21,361 bases of DNA from contig CAZAAK010000041.1 of the NCBI GenBank assembly GCA_964483145.1, positions 1-21,361 on the forward strand, written 5' to 3'. The notes beneath the pieces were generated by a model. It did no database searches and had not been told where the DNA came from. It saw only the letters and a program-made list of their open reading frames with translations. This document shows positions 15,109 through 21,361 of the stretch, in pieces. Source of the DNA: Colimorpha sp964483145 (GTDB taxonomy: Bacteria > Bacteroidota > Bacteroidia > Bacteroidales > P3). The stretch's first letter is position 1; the number at the start of each line of letters is the position of its first letter. The position numbers and the translations under genes were made by a program.

Positions 15109-16803
15109 CTATTTTTCGGCAAGCTTGGCCCAAGTGTCCTTGAGACTACAGGAACGGTTGAAGACAAGGTGGCCGGAAGTGGAATCTCGGTCGGTGCAGA
15201 AGTAGCCTATGCGCTCGAATTGGAAGCGTTGAGGCTCTTCGATGCCAGTCTCGCCGGTTACCATATGGGCTTCGGCTAGGGCGGGTTCGAGTTTGCAGTG
15301 CTGGAGAACCTTGAGGCTGTCGGGGTTTAGGTTGTCAAGGAATGTTTTGCCTTCGGGGGCCTCATCGGGAGCCTCTGTGGCAAAAAGACGGTCGAACATG
15401 CGCACTTCGGCATCAACGGCCTGGGCTACGCTGACCCAATGGAGGGTGCCCTTGACCTTGCGACCATCGGGAGCGTCACCGCCGCGGGTTGCGGGGTCGT
15501 AGGTGCAGTGAATGCAGGTGATGTTGCCATCGGCATCCTTCTCTATGCTTTGTGCAGTGACAAAATAGGCATAGCGCAAGCGTACCTCGCGACCAAGGGT
15601 GAGGCGGAAATATTTGCGAGGGGCCTCTTCCATAAAATCTTCGCGTTCGATGTAGAGCTCGCGGCTGAAAGGGACTTGGCGGGTGCCATCGGCAGGGTTC
15701 TCCGGATTGTTGATGGCTTCGATGTACTCCACACGGCCTTCTGGGTAGTTGTCGATAACCACCTTGACGGGGTTGAGCACTGCCATGCGACGGGGTGCCA
15801 CCTTGTTGAGGTGGTCGCGCAGGCTGTTCTCAAGGCGGACGTAGTCGATAATGTTGTCGCGCTTGGCCACGCCTATGTCCTCACAGAAGTTGCGGATACT
15901 CTCCGGGGTATAGCCGCGGCGACGAAAGCCGCAGATAGTAGGCATTCGGGGGTCGTCCCAACCAGAGACGTAATGCTCTCGCACTAGTTGTAGCAGTTTG
16001 CGCTTGGACATGACGGTGTAGTTGATGTTCAAGCGGGCAAATTCGTACTGGTGGCTGGGGAAGATGCCGAGTTGTTGGATAAACCAGTCGTAGAGCGGGC
16101 GGTGGATGTCGAACTCAAGGGTGCAAATGGAGTGGGTGATATTTTCTATGGAATCGCTTTGGCCGTGGGCATAGTCGTACATTGGGTAGATGCACCATTT
16201 GTTGCCGGTACGGTGATGCTCGGCGTGCAAGATTCGGTACATGATGGGGTCGCGGAACTGCATGTTGGGGTGCGCCATGTCGATTTTGGCGCGCAGGACC
16301 TTGGCGCCATCAGGGAACTCGCCAGCTTTCATGCGCTCAAAGAGGTTTAGGTTCTCCTCGGCGGAGCGGTCGCGGTATGGGCTGTTCTTGCCTGGCTCGG
16401 TAACGGTGCCGCGCCCAAGGCGAATCTCCTCCTGGGTTTGGTCGTCTACATAGGCAAGGCCTTTCTTAATCAGTTCAATGGCCCAAAGATAGAGCTGGTC
16501 GAAATAGTCGCTGGCGTAAAATACATTGGCCCACTGGAAGCCGAGCCAGCGGATGTCCTGCTGGATGGAGTCCACATACTCGGTGTCCTCCTTGACGGGG
16601 TTGGTGTCGTCAAAACGGAGGTTAGTTTTTCCACCGTACTTCTTGGCCAAACCGAAATTGAGGCAGATCGACTTGGCATGGCCGATGTGCAGGTATCCGT
16701 TGGGTTCAGGCGGAAAACGCGTCAGAATGGATTTGTAGGTGCCCTCGGCAAGGCCCTGCTCGATGATTTCTTCCAAAAAATTACGGGATGTGTTTTCTTC
16801 CAT
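15109..16803 (-). CDS. glnS: Glutamine-tRNA ligase
   Basis: A class I aminoacyl-tRNA synthetase that charges tRNA-Gln directly. From the ATG at 16803 it has 564 residues, close to the E. coli enzyme. The HIGH motif is seen in PPEPNGYLHIGHAKS (HIGH at 39-42), the KMSKS counterpart as VMSKR (264-268), and a GlnRS-type DDTNP motif at 65-69. The C-terminal half is the double beta-barrel anticodon-binding region. The frame stays open 21 codons further upstream to a TTG, but that extension would include the promoter -7 box at 16864, so the ATG is correct. Presence of GlnRS means this organism need not use the Glu-tRNA-Gln amidotransferase route. It heads the minus-strand block. Confidence 0.97.
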   Translation of the reverse strand: MEENTSRNFLEEIIEQGLAEGTYKSILTRFPPEPNGYLHIGHAKSICLNFGLAKKYGGKTNLRFDDTNPVKEDTEYVDSIQQDIRWLGFQWANVFYASDYFDQLYLWAIELIKKGLAYVDDQTQEEIRLGRGTVTEPGKNSPYRDRSAEENLNLFERMKAGEFPDGAKVLRAKIDMAHPNMQFRDPIMYRILHAEHHRTGNKWCIYPMYDYAHGQSDSIENITHSICTLEFDIHRPLYDWFIQQLGIFPSHQYEFARLNINYTVMSKRKLLQLVREHYVSGWDDPRMPTICGFRRRGYTPESIRNFCEDIGVAKRDNIIDYVRLENSLRDHLNKVAPRRMAVLNPVKVVIDNYPEGRVEYIEAINNPENPADGTRQVPFSRELYIEREDFMEEAPRKYFRLTLGREVRLRYAYFVTAQSIEKDADGNITCIHCTYDPATRGGDAPDGRKVKGTLHWVSVAQAVDAEVRMFDRLFATEAPDEAPEGKTFLDNLNPDSLKVLQHCKLEPALAEAHMVTGETGIEEPQRFQFERIGYFCTDRDSTSGHLVFNRSCSLKDTWAKLAEK

Positions 16804-16863
16804 CTTTATAAGACATTCATTATTATATACTTGTTTTAAGTATGCACTGCATGCTTTGTTTCG

Positions 16864-16895
16864 CAAAAATACCGATACTTTTTGATATATGCAAA
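16864..16895 (-). promoter_or_regulatory. Bacteroidota-type promoter of glnS
   Basis: On the minus strand, TTTG (16892-16895), a 20-base spacer and TATTTTTG (16864-16871) match the consensus fully. The transcript would start around 16857, giving a leader of about 50 bases. Confidence 0.75.
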
Positions 16896-16958
16896 TTAAA
16901 TGTGTTTTTGTGTTGGCTTGGTTTGTAGGGCTCCAGTGTGGATGCGGGGGTGATTTCG

Positions 16959-16988
16959 TTGGTTATTCGAAATTTATTTGTATCTTTG
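16959..16988 (+). promoter_or_regulatory. Promoter of the LEA-like lipoprotein gene
   Basis: TATCTTTG (16981-16988) is a perfect -7 box. TTGG (16959-16962) at 18 bases upstream is a weak -33 match. The spacer with glnS therefore carries divergent promoters about 65 bases apart. Confidence 0.6.
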
Positions 16989-17016
16989 CGCCACCGAAAC
17001 TTTTAAATTTTATGAT

Positions 17017-17703
17017 ATGAAAAAACCGTTAATTATTGTTGCTGTGGTAGGTGGCTTGTTATTGGGCTCTTGCACCTTTTTGGACAATCTGGCAAATAAC
17101 CTCTCAAGTATCGCCAATTTGCTCAACTGCGAATACACATTAAAAAATGTATCGAATGTAACCGTTGCCGGCGTGAACGTGAAGAATGTAACCCAAGGCA
17201 ATATCAGTGCCACCGATGTGGTGAAGCTAGTGAGCGCCATCACGGCCAAAAGTGTGCCTCTGGGGTTGGATGTGAACATCAACGTAAAGAATCCTACCAC
17301 CACCAACGCCTTGTTAACCACCATGGACTGGGCGTTGGATGTGGCCACCACCGAGTTTGCCAAGGGCGTCACGGACAAAAATTACAGCATCACCGCTCAA
17401 CAGACCACTACTGTACCTTTGGGCGTGAGCACCGACCTTTATAAGCTCTTCAGTAGCGACGGCATCAACTCATTGAAGACCTTTGCTAGCAGTTTTAGCA
17501 GCGATGGTAAGTCCTCGCAATTGGGCTTGCGCATCCGCCCTTCGATTGGTGTTGGTACGCAGGTGATAAAAACGCCCAACTACATCACTATCATGAAGCC
17601 TTCCACAAGCGTCAACTCCACTACCAATACCACCGGCACAAGCAATTCTGGTGGCACCGGCAGCACCGGCAGGGTAGGTGGCATTGGCAAGGCTGGTCTA
17701 TAA
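17017..17703 (+). CDS. LEA14-like lipoprotein with Ser/Thr/Gly tail
   Basis: A 228-residue lipoprotein. The signal peptide ends LLGSC, with the lipidated Cys at residue 19, so the mature protein is attached to an envelope membrane. The core (about 40-190) has the look of an LEA type-2/LEA14 beta-sandwich: paired strands spaced by SVPLGLDVNINVKNPTTT, a central TTMDWALDV and a second LGLRIRPSIGVG strand. Proteins of this type occur singly in many Bacteroidales, with no established function. The last 35 residues are low-complexity Ser/Thr/Gly/Asn. The ATG at 17017 is preferred; the frame extends 13 codons upstream but that part contains the -7 box. It is flanked by its own promoter and terminator, so it is monocistronic. 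The family assignment is by eye and moderate. Confidence 0.75.
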   Translation: MKKPLIIVAVVGGLLLGSCTFLDNLANNLSSIANLLNCEYTLKNVSNVTVAGVNVKNVTQGNISATDVVKLVSAITAKSVPLGLDVNINVKNPTTTNALLTTMDWALDVATTEFAKGVTDKNYSITAQQTTTVPLGVSTDLYKLFSSDGINSLKTFASSFSSDGKSSQLGLRIRPSIGVGTQVIKTPNYITIMKPSTSVNSTTNTTGTSNSGGTGSTGRVGGIGKAGL

Positions 17704-17720
17704 ACAGCAAAGACGCCACT

Positions 17721-17763
17721 AAAGAAAGAGGGCCCCACAGGTTTGTAGGGGCTCTCTTTCTTT
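17721..17763 (+). terminator. Terminator of the LEA-like lipoprotein gene
   Basis: A 16-bp stem (17721-17736 with 17748-17763, one G-T wobble) encloses an 11-base loop. The descending arm ends CTCTTTCTTT, a T-rich tail, and the ascending arm is A-rich, so it could also stop transcripts from the opposite side. Confidence 0.85.
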
Positions 17764-17768
17764 AGGTG

Positions 17769-17883
17769 CATCTAGTTGTTGCCGCCCAGCCGCCACCGCT
17801 TACCGTTTTTCGCATAAGCCTAGCTGAGGTTTTTCGCAGATTGCCTATGTTCGCCTCTGCAAGCGTGCTCCGCTGGGCTAGAT
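17769..17883. repeat. Short segment with inverted ends, possible dispersed element
   Basis: ATCTAG (17769-17774) with CCCAGC (17785-17790) is mirrored by GCTGGG (17872-17877) with CTAGAT (17878-17883), though the left arm carries extra bases between its two parts. Inside, GTTTTTCGCA occurs at 17805-17814 and 17829-17838. No gene is supported; a 62-codon minus-strand frame through it begins in the neighbouring palindrome and looks accidental. It may be part of a non-autonomous repeat together with 17907-18040. Confidence 0.35.
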
Positions 17884-17906
17884 AATCCATGACTAAGTGG
17901 AAAGAT

Positions 17907-18040
17907 ATAGGTAACTTCGTCTTTTTGTTTACCTTTTGTTTAGGTTTCATTTACATTTTATTTACCTTTTGTTTAGGTTAGGTAAACAAAGAGTAAAAGA
18001 AAAGTAAACAAAAGGTAAACAAAAAGACGAACCTACCTAT
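17907..18040. repeat. 134-bp imperfect palindrome made of nine 11-bp phased units
   Basis: The outer arms 17916-17942 and 18005-18031 are perfect 27-bp inverted repeats; extending to 17907 and 18040 adds 9 bp with 2 mismatches. Between 17927 and 18025, nine 11-bp units begin exactly at 17927, 17938, 17949, 17960, 17971, 17982, 17993, 18004 and 18015. Units 1-5 read roughly (G/A)TTTACCTTTT, units 6-9 read GTAAACAAAAG, the reverse orientation. The dyad centre falls in unit 5. The period is not a multiple of three and the block is not coding. A/T tracts repeated near the helical pitch predict curved DNA. The stretch 18041-18174 after it shows no gene. Confidence 0.9.
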
Positions 18041-18174
18041 GACCTACCGTTAGGTTAAAGGTGCGTCACTTAGCCTCGTGTACTGCCTGTATTGGGTTCT
18101 TGAGGCTTTGCATGCTGTCCTGCATGGCTTTGGGGGAGAAGCAAAAAAGTTTTAGCTGATAGCAACAATTACAA

Positions 18175-18219
18175 AATCAAGAGTCAATCACCCCAAAACA
18201 GGGAGCTTGACTCTTGATT
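18175..18219 (-). terminator. Probable terminator of the distal cassette lipoprotein
   Basis: A perfect 13-bp stem (AATCAAGAGTCAA, 18175-18187, with its complement 18207-18219) encloses a 19-base loop that can pair further internally. Read on the minus strand it ends in TTTTGT, a modest T tract, 37 bases past the stop at 18257. Confidence 0.65.
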
Positions 18220-18256
18220 GGTGGTTAGCCCTCATGCTTGGGCACGTCTGGTTTAA

Positions 18257-19504
18257 TTAGAGTCCGGATGCGCAACCATAAAAGAACGTTTCGAGAAAAT
18301 CTGGGTAAAGCGATACGTAGAGCGTGCCATTGCTAAAACGCATACCTGAGTCAGCACCGTTTATGACAGCAGCAGCGTAGTTTTCGGCAGTGCCATGCAT
18401 GTACTGGTAGTTGCTGGCAGTTTGCATGTTGATGTCGAGCATATATTGGTTGTTGCGTTTGATTTGGGATGTAGTAGAGCTTTCGTTGGAGAGAAACAAC
18501 AGGTACAAGGGTTGCCTAACAGTGGTTCCTTGGTAGTTAAAGGGGAAATCGTCTATCCAAAGCATGACGGCAACCCTAAATGTTTTTTCATCGTTTCTTT
18601 CGGCAGGTGCAATTGGAATAATGCCTAAAATATTGGTCATTCCGGCATTACCGCCACCTTGGGTAGCGGTGTTTTCGTTAATATAGTTTGAAGCAGTTCC
18701 CGAAAATACCATGGTGTCGCGCCCGCTGGTGGCATCAACCGCTTCGTCCATAACCATCACGGGGTTAAGGGGATTGGAGTAGTCTAGGTGGGTAGCCCCC
18801 CAAAGCTTTTGGTTGCTGAAGATAACTCCATCAAGGCCAAAGCTACGTATGGTGGGGCAGGCGGTATAGTTGCCGCTAGCATCAGCGCCATAAGTTACGC
18901 CCGAGAGAGGGGAGAGGACAACGTTGGCCCATTCTGGCCCATATAAGATGCGTGGAGAAAGAAAAGCACAGGCGTTGAGCATCCGCAAGTTGCCGCGGAA
19001 GTTGGCGAGGTTGGCAATGCCGGCGTACATGGGCCATAAGCAATTTGCGTCATTATCATAATAATCTGGGAGGCCTATGTTGCAGGAGTTGGAATAATAG
19101 TTCGGTGCCTCGATCCATTTTTTGAAAGTGGCATTGTACTGGCCATTGGCTCCCACTGAGAATTGGCTAGCGGGGTAGACAAAATCGTAAGCCCCGCTGG
19201 CGGAGAGGTTGGCAGTGACGGAGGCAAGGGGACTACGGACGTAGTTCGAATCAGGGTAGCTGCTGGAGGCTATGGGTGTGATTCCATAGGCGGCTCCGTT
19301 GACAAACATCGAGTCTCCATCGCGGAACCAAACCCCACCATACTCGTAACGGTATGTTGGTTTGCCCTCGCCTTGGATGCTGTCCACGCCCACGCCAAAG
19401 GTAATCTTGTCGCCTTGGATGGTGTATCCGTTTCCGCTTTCTTCTTTGTTGCAGGCCGCTAGGAGCATTGCGCTGGCAGCCAAGAGGATAAATGTTCTTT
19501 TCAT
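18257..19504 (-). CDS. Cassette lipoprotein, copy 1 (fimbrillin-like?)
   Basis: A 415-residue lipoprotein, Cys18 after MLLAAC, predicted to sit in the outer membrane or at the surface. After CNKEE comes GYTIQGDKITFGVGVD, then a WFRDGDSMFVNG stretch and YDFVYPASQF. The order (polar linker, ITF strand, DGD-x-x-x-VNG, YPA) recalls fimbrillin/Mfa-like proteins, but the match is weak. Its closest visible relative is the lipoprotein at 19775-20980. The first 45 or so residues are nearly identical, as are CLWPMYAGIA, YGPxWANVV, LSGVTYG-like and SNESSTTSQIKRN blocks; the rest differs heavily in sequence and length. It starts 18 bases after the stop of a 44-residue ORF, so both are probably on one transcript. 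Function unknown; a variable surface component or minor pilus subunit would fit. Confidence 0.8.
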   Translation of the reverse strand: MKRTFILLAASAMLLAACNKEESGNGYTIQGDKITFGVGVDSIQGEGKPTYRYEYGGVWFRDGDSMFVNGAAYGITPIASSSYPDSNYVRSPLASVTANLSASGAYDFVYPASQFSVGANGQYNATFKKWIEAPNYYSNSCNIGLPDYYDNDANCLWPMYAGIANLANFRGNLRMLNACAFLSPRILYGPEWANVVLSPLSGVTYGADASGNYTACPTIRSFGLDGVIFSNQKLWGATHLDYSNPLNPVMVMDEAVDATSGRDTMVFSGTASNYINENTATQGGGNAGMTNILGIIPIAPAERNDEKTFRVAVMLWIDDFPFNYQGTTVRQPLYLLFLSNESSTTSQIKRNNQYMLDINMQTASNYQYMHGTAENYAAAVINGADSGMRFSNGTLYVSLYPDFLETFFYGCASGL

Positions 19505-19522
19505 GTTGGTTGTTTTTTAGGG

Positions 19523-19657
19523 TTAGAAACTGATAATGGTGCCTCCATTTGAGATGGCTTCGGTGGCAAAATTGCTGATGCCAAAGCCGTTCTCAACGGC
19601 TACTGTTTTGACTTTTGTGTCAGGAGTCAAATAAACCTGCTTCTGGTTTTGTTCCAT
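19523..19657 (-). CDS. 44-residue small protein, cassette copy 1
   Basis: The ORF runs from ATG (19655-19657) to TAA (19523-19525). It starts MEQNQKQVYLTPDTKVKTVA and ends GGTIISF. No signal peptide or membrane segment is visible. The copy at 21025-21159 differs at 7 of 135 bases and 4 of 44 residues (Thr/Ala11, Asn/Asp23, Ser/Thr36, Ile/Val42), with no frameshift, which supports real translation. Short Bacteroidota proteins with a Tyr-x-x-Pro start and a Val-Glu-x-Gly-Phe centre are familiar to me, function unknown. It lies between the structured leader and the lipoprotein gene. It could be a secreted or modified peptide, a partner of the lipoprotein, or a translation-coupling leader peptide. 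Confidence 0.7.
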   Translation of the reverse strand: MEQNQKQVYLTPDTKVKTVAVENGFGISNFATEAISNGGTIISF

Positions 19658-19680
19658 TTTGTTGTTGTGTGTTTTTAATT

Positions 19681-19769
19681 AGGGCCCCTGTTTGCTCTTT
19701 TGCCGGCGCTTGCCGCGGGCGGGGCCTATTCCCCCGTGCGCCGGTTGTGTTGCGTCTCGTTCGACGCTG
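19681..19769 (-). promoter_or_regulatory. GC-rich structured 5' leader, cassette copy 1
   Basis: Two hairpins are predicted by eye. Hairpin I pairs 19763-19767 with 19752-19756 (GCGTC/GACGC, 6-base loop). Hairpin II pairs 19738-19744 with 19703-19709 (CCGGCGC/GCGCCGG) and contains an inner 5-bp stem 19732-19736 with 19720-19724. A GGGGCC downstream could pair instead with GGCCCC of the inner stem. The sequence is nearly the same in copy 2 at 21183-21271. Confidence 0.6.
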
Positions 19770-19777
19770 CAAAGTTA
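19770..19777 (-). promoter_or_regulatory. -7 box of cassette copy 1, overlapping the stop of the upstream lipoprotein
   Basis: TAACTTTG on the minus strand matches TAnnTTTG. Its TAA (19775-19777) is also the stop codon of the upstream lipoprotein gene. No TTTG lies at the usual distance (one is at 12 bases), so this copy's promoter may be weak and read-through from copy 2 may matter. Confidence 0.45.
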
Positions 19778-20980
19778 CAACACAGTAATCAAATACAGTT
19801 GGGCAATATCAAAATACTTGGTTACAAAAAGCGTTCCATTGCTGAAGTGGATTGTGGCGTCACTGCCATTGAGTACGGAAGCAGCGTAGGCTTCAGGATA
19901 GGTAAAGGTGCCGTCTGCAGCAGTTGCAAAATTGATGTCGAGCATGTACTGGTAGTTGCGTTTGATTTGGGAGGTAGTTGAACTTTCGTTGGAAACGAAT
20001 ACCAGATAAATTGTCTCACGAGTATTATCTAAATAGGCAGAAGTGATGGTCACAACTTTAAATGTCTTGGTGTCGTCGTTCTCTATAGGGGCGATGGGGG
20101 CAATGTGGGTAATATTAGTTGTACCATTGGCATTGCCATTTGTGGAGGCAATATTTTCTGTAATAGTGTAGCCATAGTCACGCAGAGTCATAGCAGCTAG
20201 GGCGTCACGCATACCTGGGGCAACGGTTTGGTCCATAACCATTACTGGATGGTTGGGGTTGGTGCAGTCCAAGTGAGCGGAACCCGAAAGTTTGTGGTTG
20301 CTGATAAAAACACTGACAAGGGGGGTCATACTAGGGCAGGTGTTGCTGGTGCCGTAGGTTACGCCCGTTAGAGGGGCGAAGACAACGTTAGCCCACTGCG
20401 GCCCGTAATTGAAGCGTGTGGAAAGAAAGGCGCATGCATTGCGCAACTGCACCCTACCGCTGAAGGAGGAAAGGTCGGCAATGCCGGCATACATGGGCCA
20501 TAGGCAGTCTGCGGCGGTGTAGTCATTATCAAGTATTTGATAGGTAGAGCCATTACATAACGGAGTAAACACTTGGTCGCCAAAAGTGGCTATGTAGTGG
20601 CCGTTGGCGTCTAGGGTGAATTCATGGGCTGGGTACACAAAGTCGTAGGCTCCGCTAGCGGAAAGGTCGGCGGTGACGGTGGCAAGTGGGCTGTGGGAAG
20701 CGCTCGAACCAGGATAGCTACTGGAGGCTACTGGGACGACTGGGCATGCCGTACCATTGACAAGCATCTGCTCGTCTCTGCGGTCGCCTCGGCAGCTGTC
20801 GAACCAGATTCTGCCATAGTTGCTGTTGAAGGATTGCTTGCCCTCGCCTTGGATGTTGTCCACGCCCACGCCAAAGGTAATCTTGTCGCCTTGGATGGTG
20901 TAGCCGTTGGTGATTTCTTCTTTGTTGCAGGCCGCTAGGAGCATTGCGCTGGCAGCCAAGAGGATAAATGTTTTCTTCAT
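19775..20980 (-). CDS. Cassette lipoprotein, copy 2 (fimbrillin-like?)
   Basis: A 401-residue paralogue of the lipoprotein at 18257-19504, with the same signal peptide and Cys18 in MLLAAC. The start of the mature protein (CNKEE, GYTIQGDKITFGVGVD) is almost unchanged. It then diverges: the region after QGEGK has its own Cys pair around SCRGDRRDEQ, and a middle block (TPLCNGSTYQILDNDYTAAD) replaces the Asn/Tyr-rich block of copy 1. Shared blocks return at CLWPMYAGIA, NACAFLS, YGPQWANVV and SNESSTTSQIKRN. The C-terminus is shorter and ends DIAQLYLITVL. The stop TAA forms part of the -7 box of copy 1, and no terminator is visible between the copies. It starts 44 bases after the small ORF of its own cassette. 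Export to the envelope is clear; the family and role are not. Confidence 0.8.
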   Translation of the reverse strand: MKKTFILLAASAMLLAACNKEEITNGYTIQGDKITFGVGVDNIQGEGKQSFNSNYGRIWFDSCRGDRRDEQMLVNGTACPVVPVASSSYPGSSASHSPLATVTADLSASGAYDFVYPAHEFTLDANGHYIATFGDQVFTPLCNGSTYQILDNDYTAADCLWPMYAGIADLSSFSGRVQLRNACAFLSTRFNYGPQWANVVFAPLTGVTYGTSNTCPSMTPLVSVFISNHKLSGSAHLDCTNPNHPVMVMDQTVAPGMRDALAAMTLRDYGYTITENIASTNGNANGTTNITHIAPIAPIENDDTKTFKVVTITSAYLDNTRETIYLVFVSNESSTTSQIKRNYQYMLDINFATAADGTFTYPEAYAASVLNGSDATIHFSNGTLFVTKYFDIAQLYLITVL

Positions 20981-21024
20981 GTTGGTTGTTCTCTTTGAAG
21001 GGTTAGAAACTGATAATTGAAAGG

Positions 21025-21159
21025 TTAGAAACTGACAATGGTGCCTCCGTTTGTGATGGCTTCGGTGGCAAAATTGCTGATGCCAAAGCCGTCTTCAACG
21101 GCTACAGTTTTGACTTTTGTGTCAGGAGCCAAATAAACCTGCTTCTGGTTTTGTTCCAT
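21025..21159 (-). CDS. 44-residue small protein, cassette copy 2
   Basis: The ORF runs from ATG (21157-21159) to TAA (21025-21027), the same length as copy 1 and 40 of 44 residues identical. It begins MEQNQKQVYLAPDTKV and ends GGTIVSF. Four of the seven base differences change a residue, all conservatively or nearly so. Downstream, a partial second copy of its last bases (GGTTAGAAACTGA at 21001-21013 and 21023-21035) widens the gap to the lipoprotein start to 44 bases, compared with 18 in copy 1. The upstream leader and promoter match copy 1. Role unknown. Confidence 0.7.
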   Translation of the reverse strand: MEQNQKQVYLAPDTKVKTVAVEDGFGISNFATEAITNGGTIVSF

Positions 21160-21182
21160 ATGGTTGTTGTGTTTTTTTAATC

Positions 21183-21271
21183 AGGGCCCCTGTTTGCTCT
21201 TTTGCCGGCGCTTGCCGCGGGCTGGGCCTATTCCCCCGTGCGCCGGTTGCGTCATGTCTTTTTCGACGCTG
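21183..21271 (-). promoter_or_regulatory. GC-rich structured 5' leader, cassette copy 2
   Basis: Hairpin I pairs 21265-21269 with 21249-21253; the stem GCGTC/GACGC is the same as in copy 1 although the loop is 11 instead of 6 bases. Hairpin II pairs 21240-21246 with 21205-21211, identical to copy 1. Retention of the stem with a changed loop suggests a functional RNA structure. Confidence 0.6.
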
Positions 21272-21303
21272 CAAAGTTACAAACTTTTTTCAGATGCACC
21301 AAA
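21272..21303 (-). promoter_or_regulatory. Bacteroidota-type promoter of the cassette pair
   Basis: On the minus strand TTTG (21300-21303), a 20-base spacer and TAACTTTG (21272-21279) match the consensus fully. It is the only strong promoter seen for the cassettes. The last 58 bases of the window (21304-21361) hold no gene that I can support. Confidence 0.7.
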
Positions 21304-21361
21304 TATTTGTATAGTACTCCCCATTTTTAGACAGGGTTAATATTCAGTTATACTCATTGTT

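Larger units (their letters stand above)
18257..21279 (-). repeat. Tandem duplication of a ~1.5-kb leader/small-ORF/lipoprotein cassette
   Basis: Copy 2 spans 19775-21279 and copy 1 spans 18257-19777. Order and spacing are the same: -7 box TAACTTTG, two-hairpin leader, 44-codon ORF, lipoprotein. The copies are nearly identical from the -7 box through the signal-peptide codons and diverge inside the mature lipoprotein. Confidence 0.9.

Noticed and set aside
17762..17950. 62-codon minus-strand frame in the non-coding block
   Set aside because: It begins in the 11-bp repeat array, whose period is not a multiple of three, and ends in the terminator region; best seen as chance reading of a repeat.
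17916..18031. CRISPR array
   Set aside because: The 11-bp units are contiguous, without spacers, and reverse orientation at the centre; no cas gene is nearby.
19681..19769. G-quadruplex in the cassette leader
   Set aside because: There are only one or two runs of three or more G on the strand with suitable spacing; the C-rich partners make hairpins the better explanation.

Overview
The window looks like a chromosomal segment of a member of the Bacteroidota, most likely the order Bacteroidales. Three things support this. Several genes have promoters of the Bacteroides type (TTTG, about 20 bases, TAnnTTTG). One large exported protein ends in a type-B C-terminal sorting domain of the type IX secretion system. 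Short lipoproteins and Bacteroidota-type porins are common. The sequence does not allow a genus to be named.

Layout: (A) 1-2444, plus strand: a Bacteroidota outer-membrane porin with an unusual Cys/His-rich N-terminus, a strong terminator, then an RsiV/DUF3298-like lipoprotein. A leftward promoter at the extreme left points out of the window. (B) 2668-8584, minus strand: an exported Ser/Arg-repeat protein with a His/Trp-rich middle, and a 1512-residue surface protein (beta-helix, about 14 repeats of about 49 residues, T9SS type-B tail). (C) 8824-16803, minus strand: a housekeeping block, in transcription order glnS, pheT, an unrecognised 176-residue helical-repeat protein, an RluB-like pseudouridine synthase, an RsmI-like methyltransferase and a Cys/Met-metabolism PLP enzyme. 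Most of it concerns translation and RNA modification. (D) 17017-17703, plus strand: an LEA-like lipoprotein with its own promoter and terminator. (E) 17764-18256: non-coding, holding a 134-bp imperfect palindrome built from nine 11-bp units in exact phase. (F) 18257-21303, minus strand: a two-gene cassette present twice in tandem. Each copy has a TAnnTTTG box, a GC-rich structured leader, a 44-residue ORF and a lipoprotein of about 400 residues.

The two most unusual items are the duplicated leader/small-ORF/lipoprotein cassette and the 11-bp phased palindrome. In the cassette, leader, small ORF and signal peptide are nearly invariant while the mature lipoproteins have diverged strongly. This resembles diversification of a surface antigen behind a fixed expression module. 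Its function is unknown. I found no tRNA, rRNA, CRISPR array or transposase gene.
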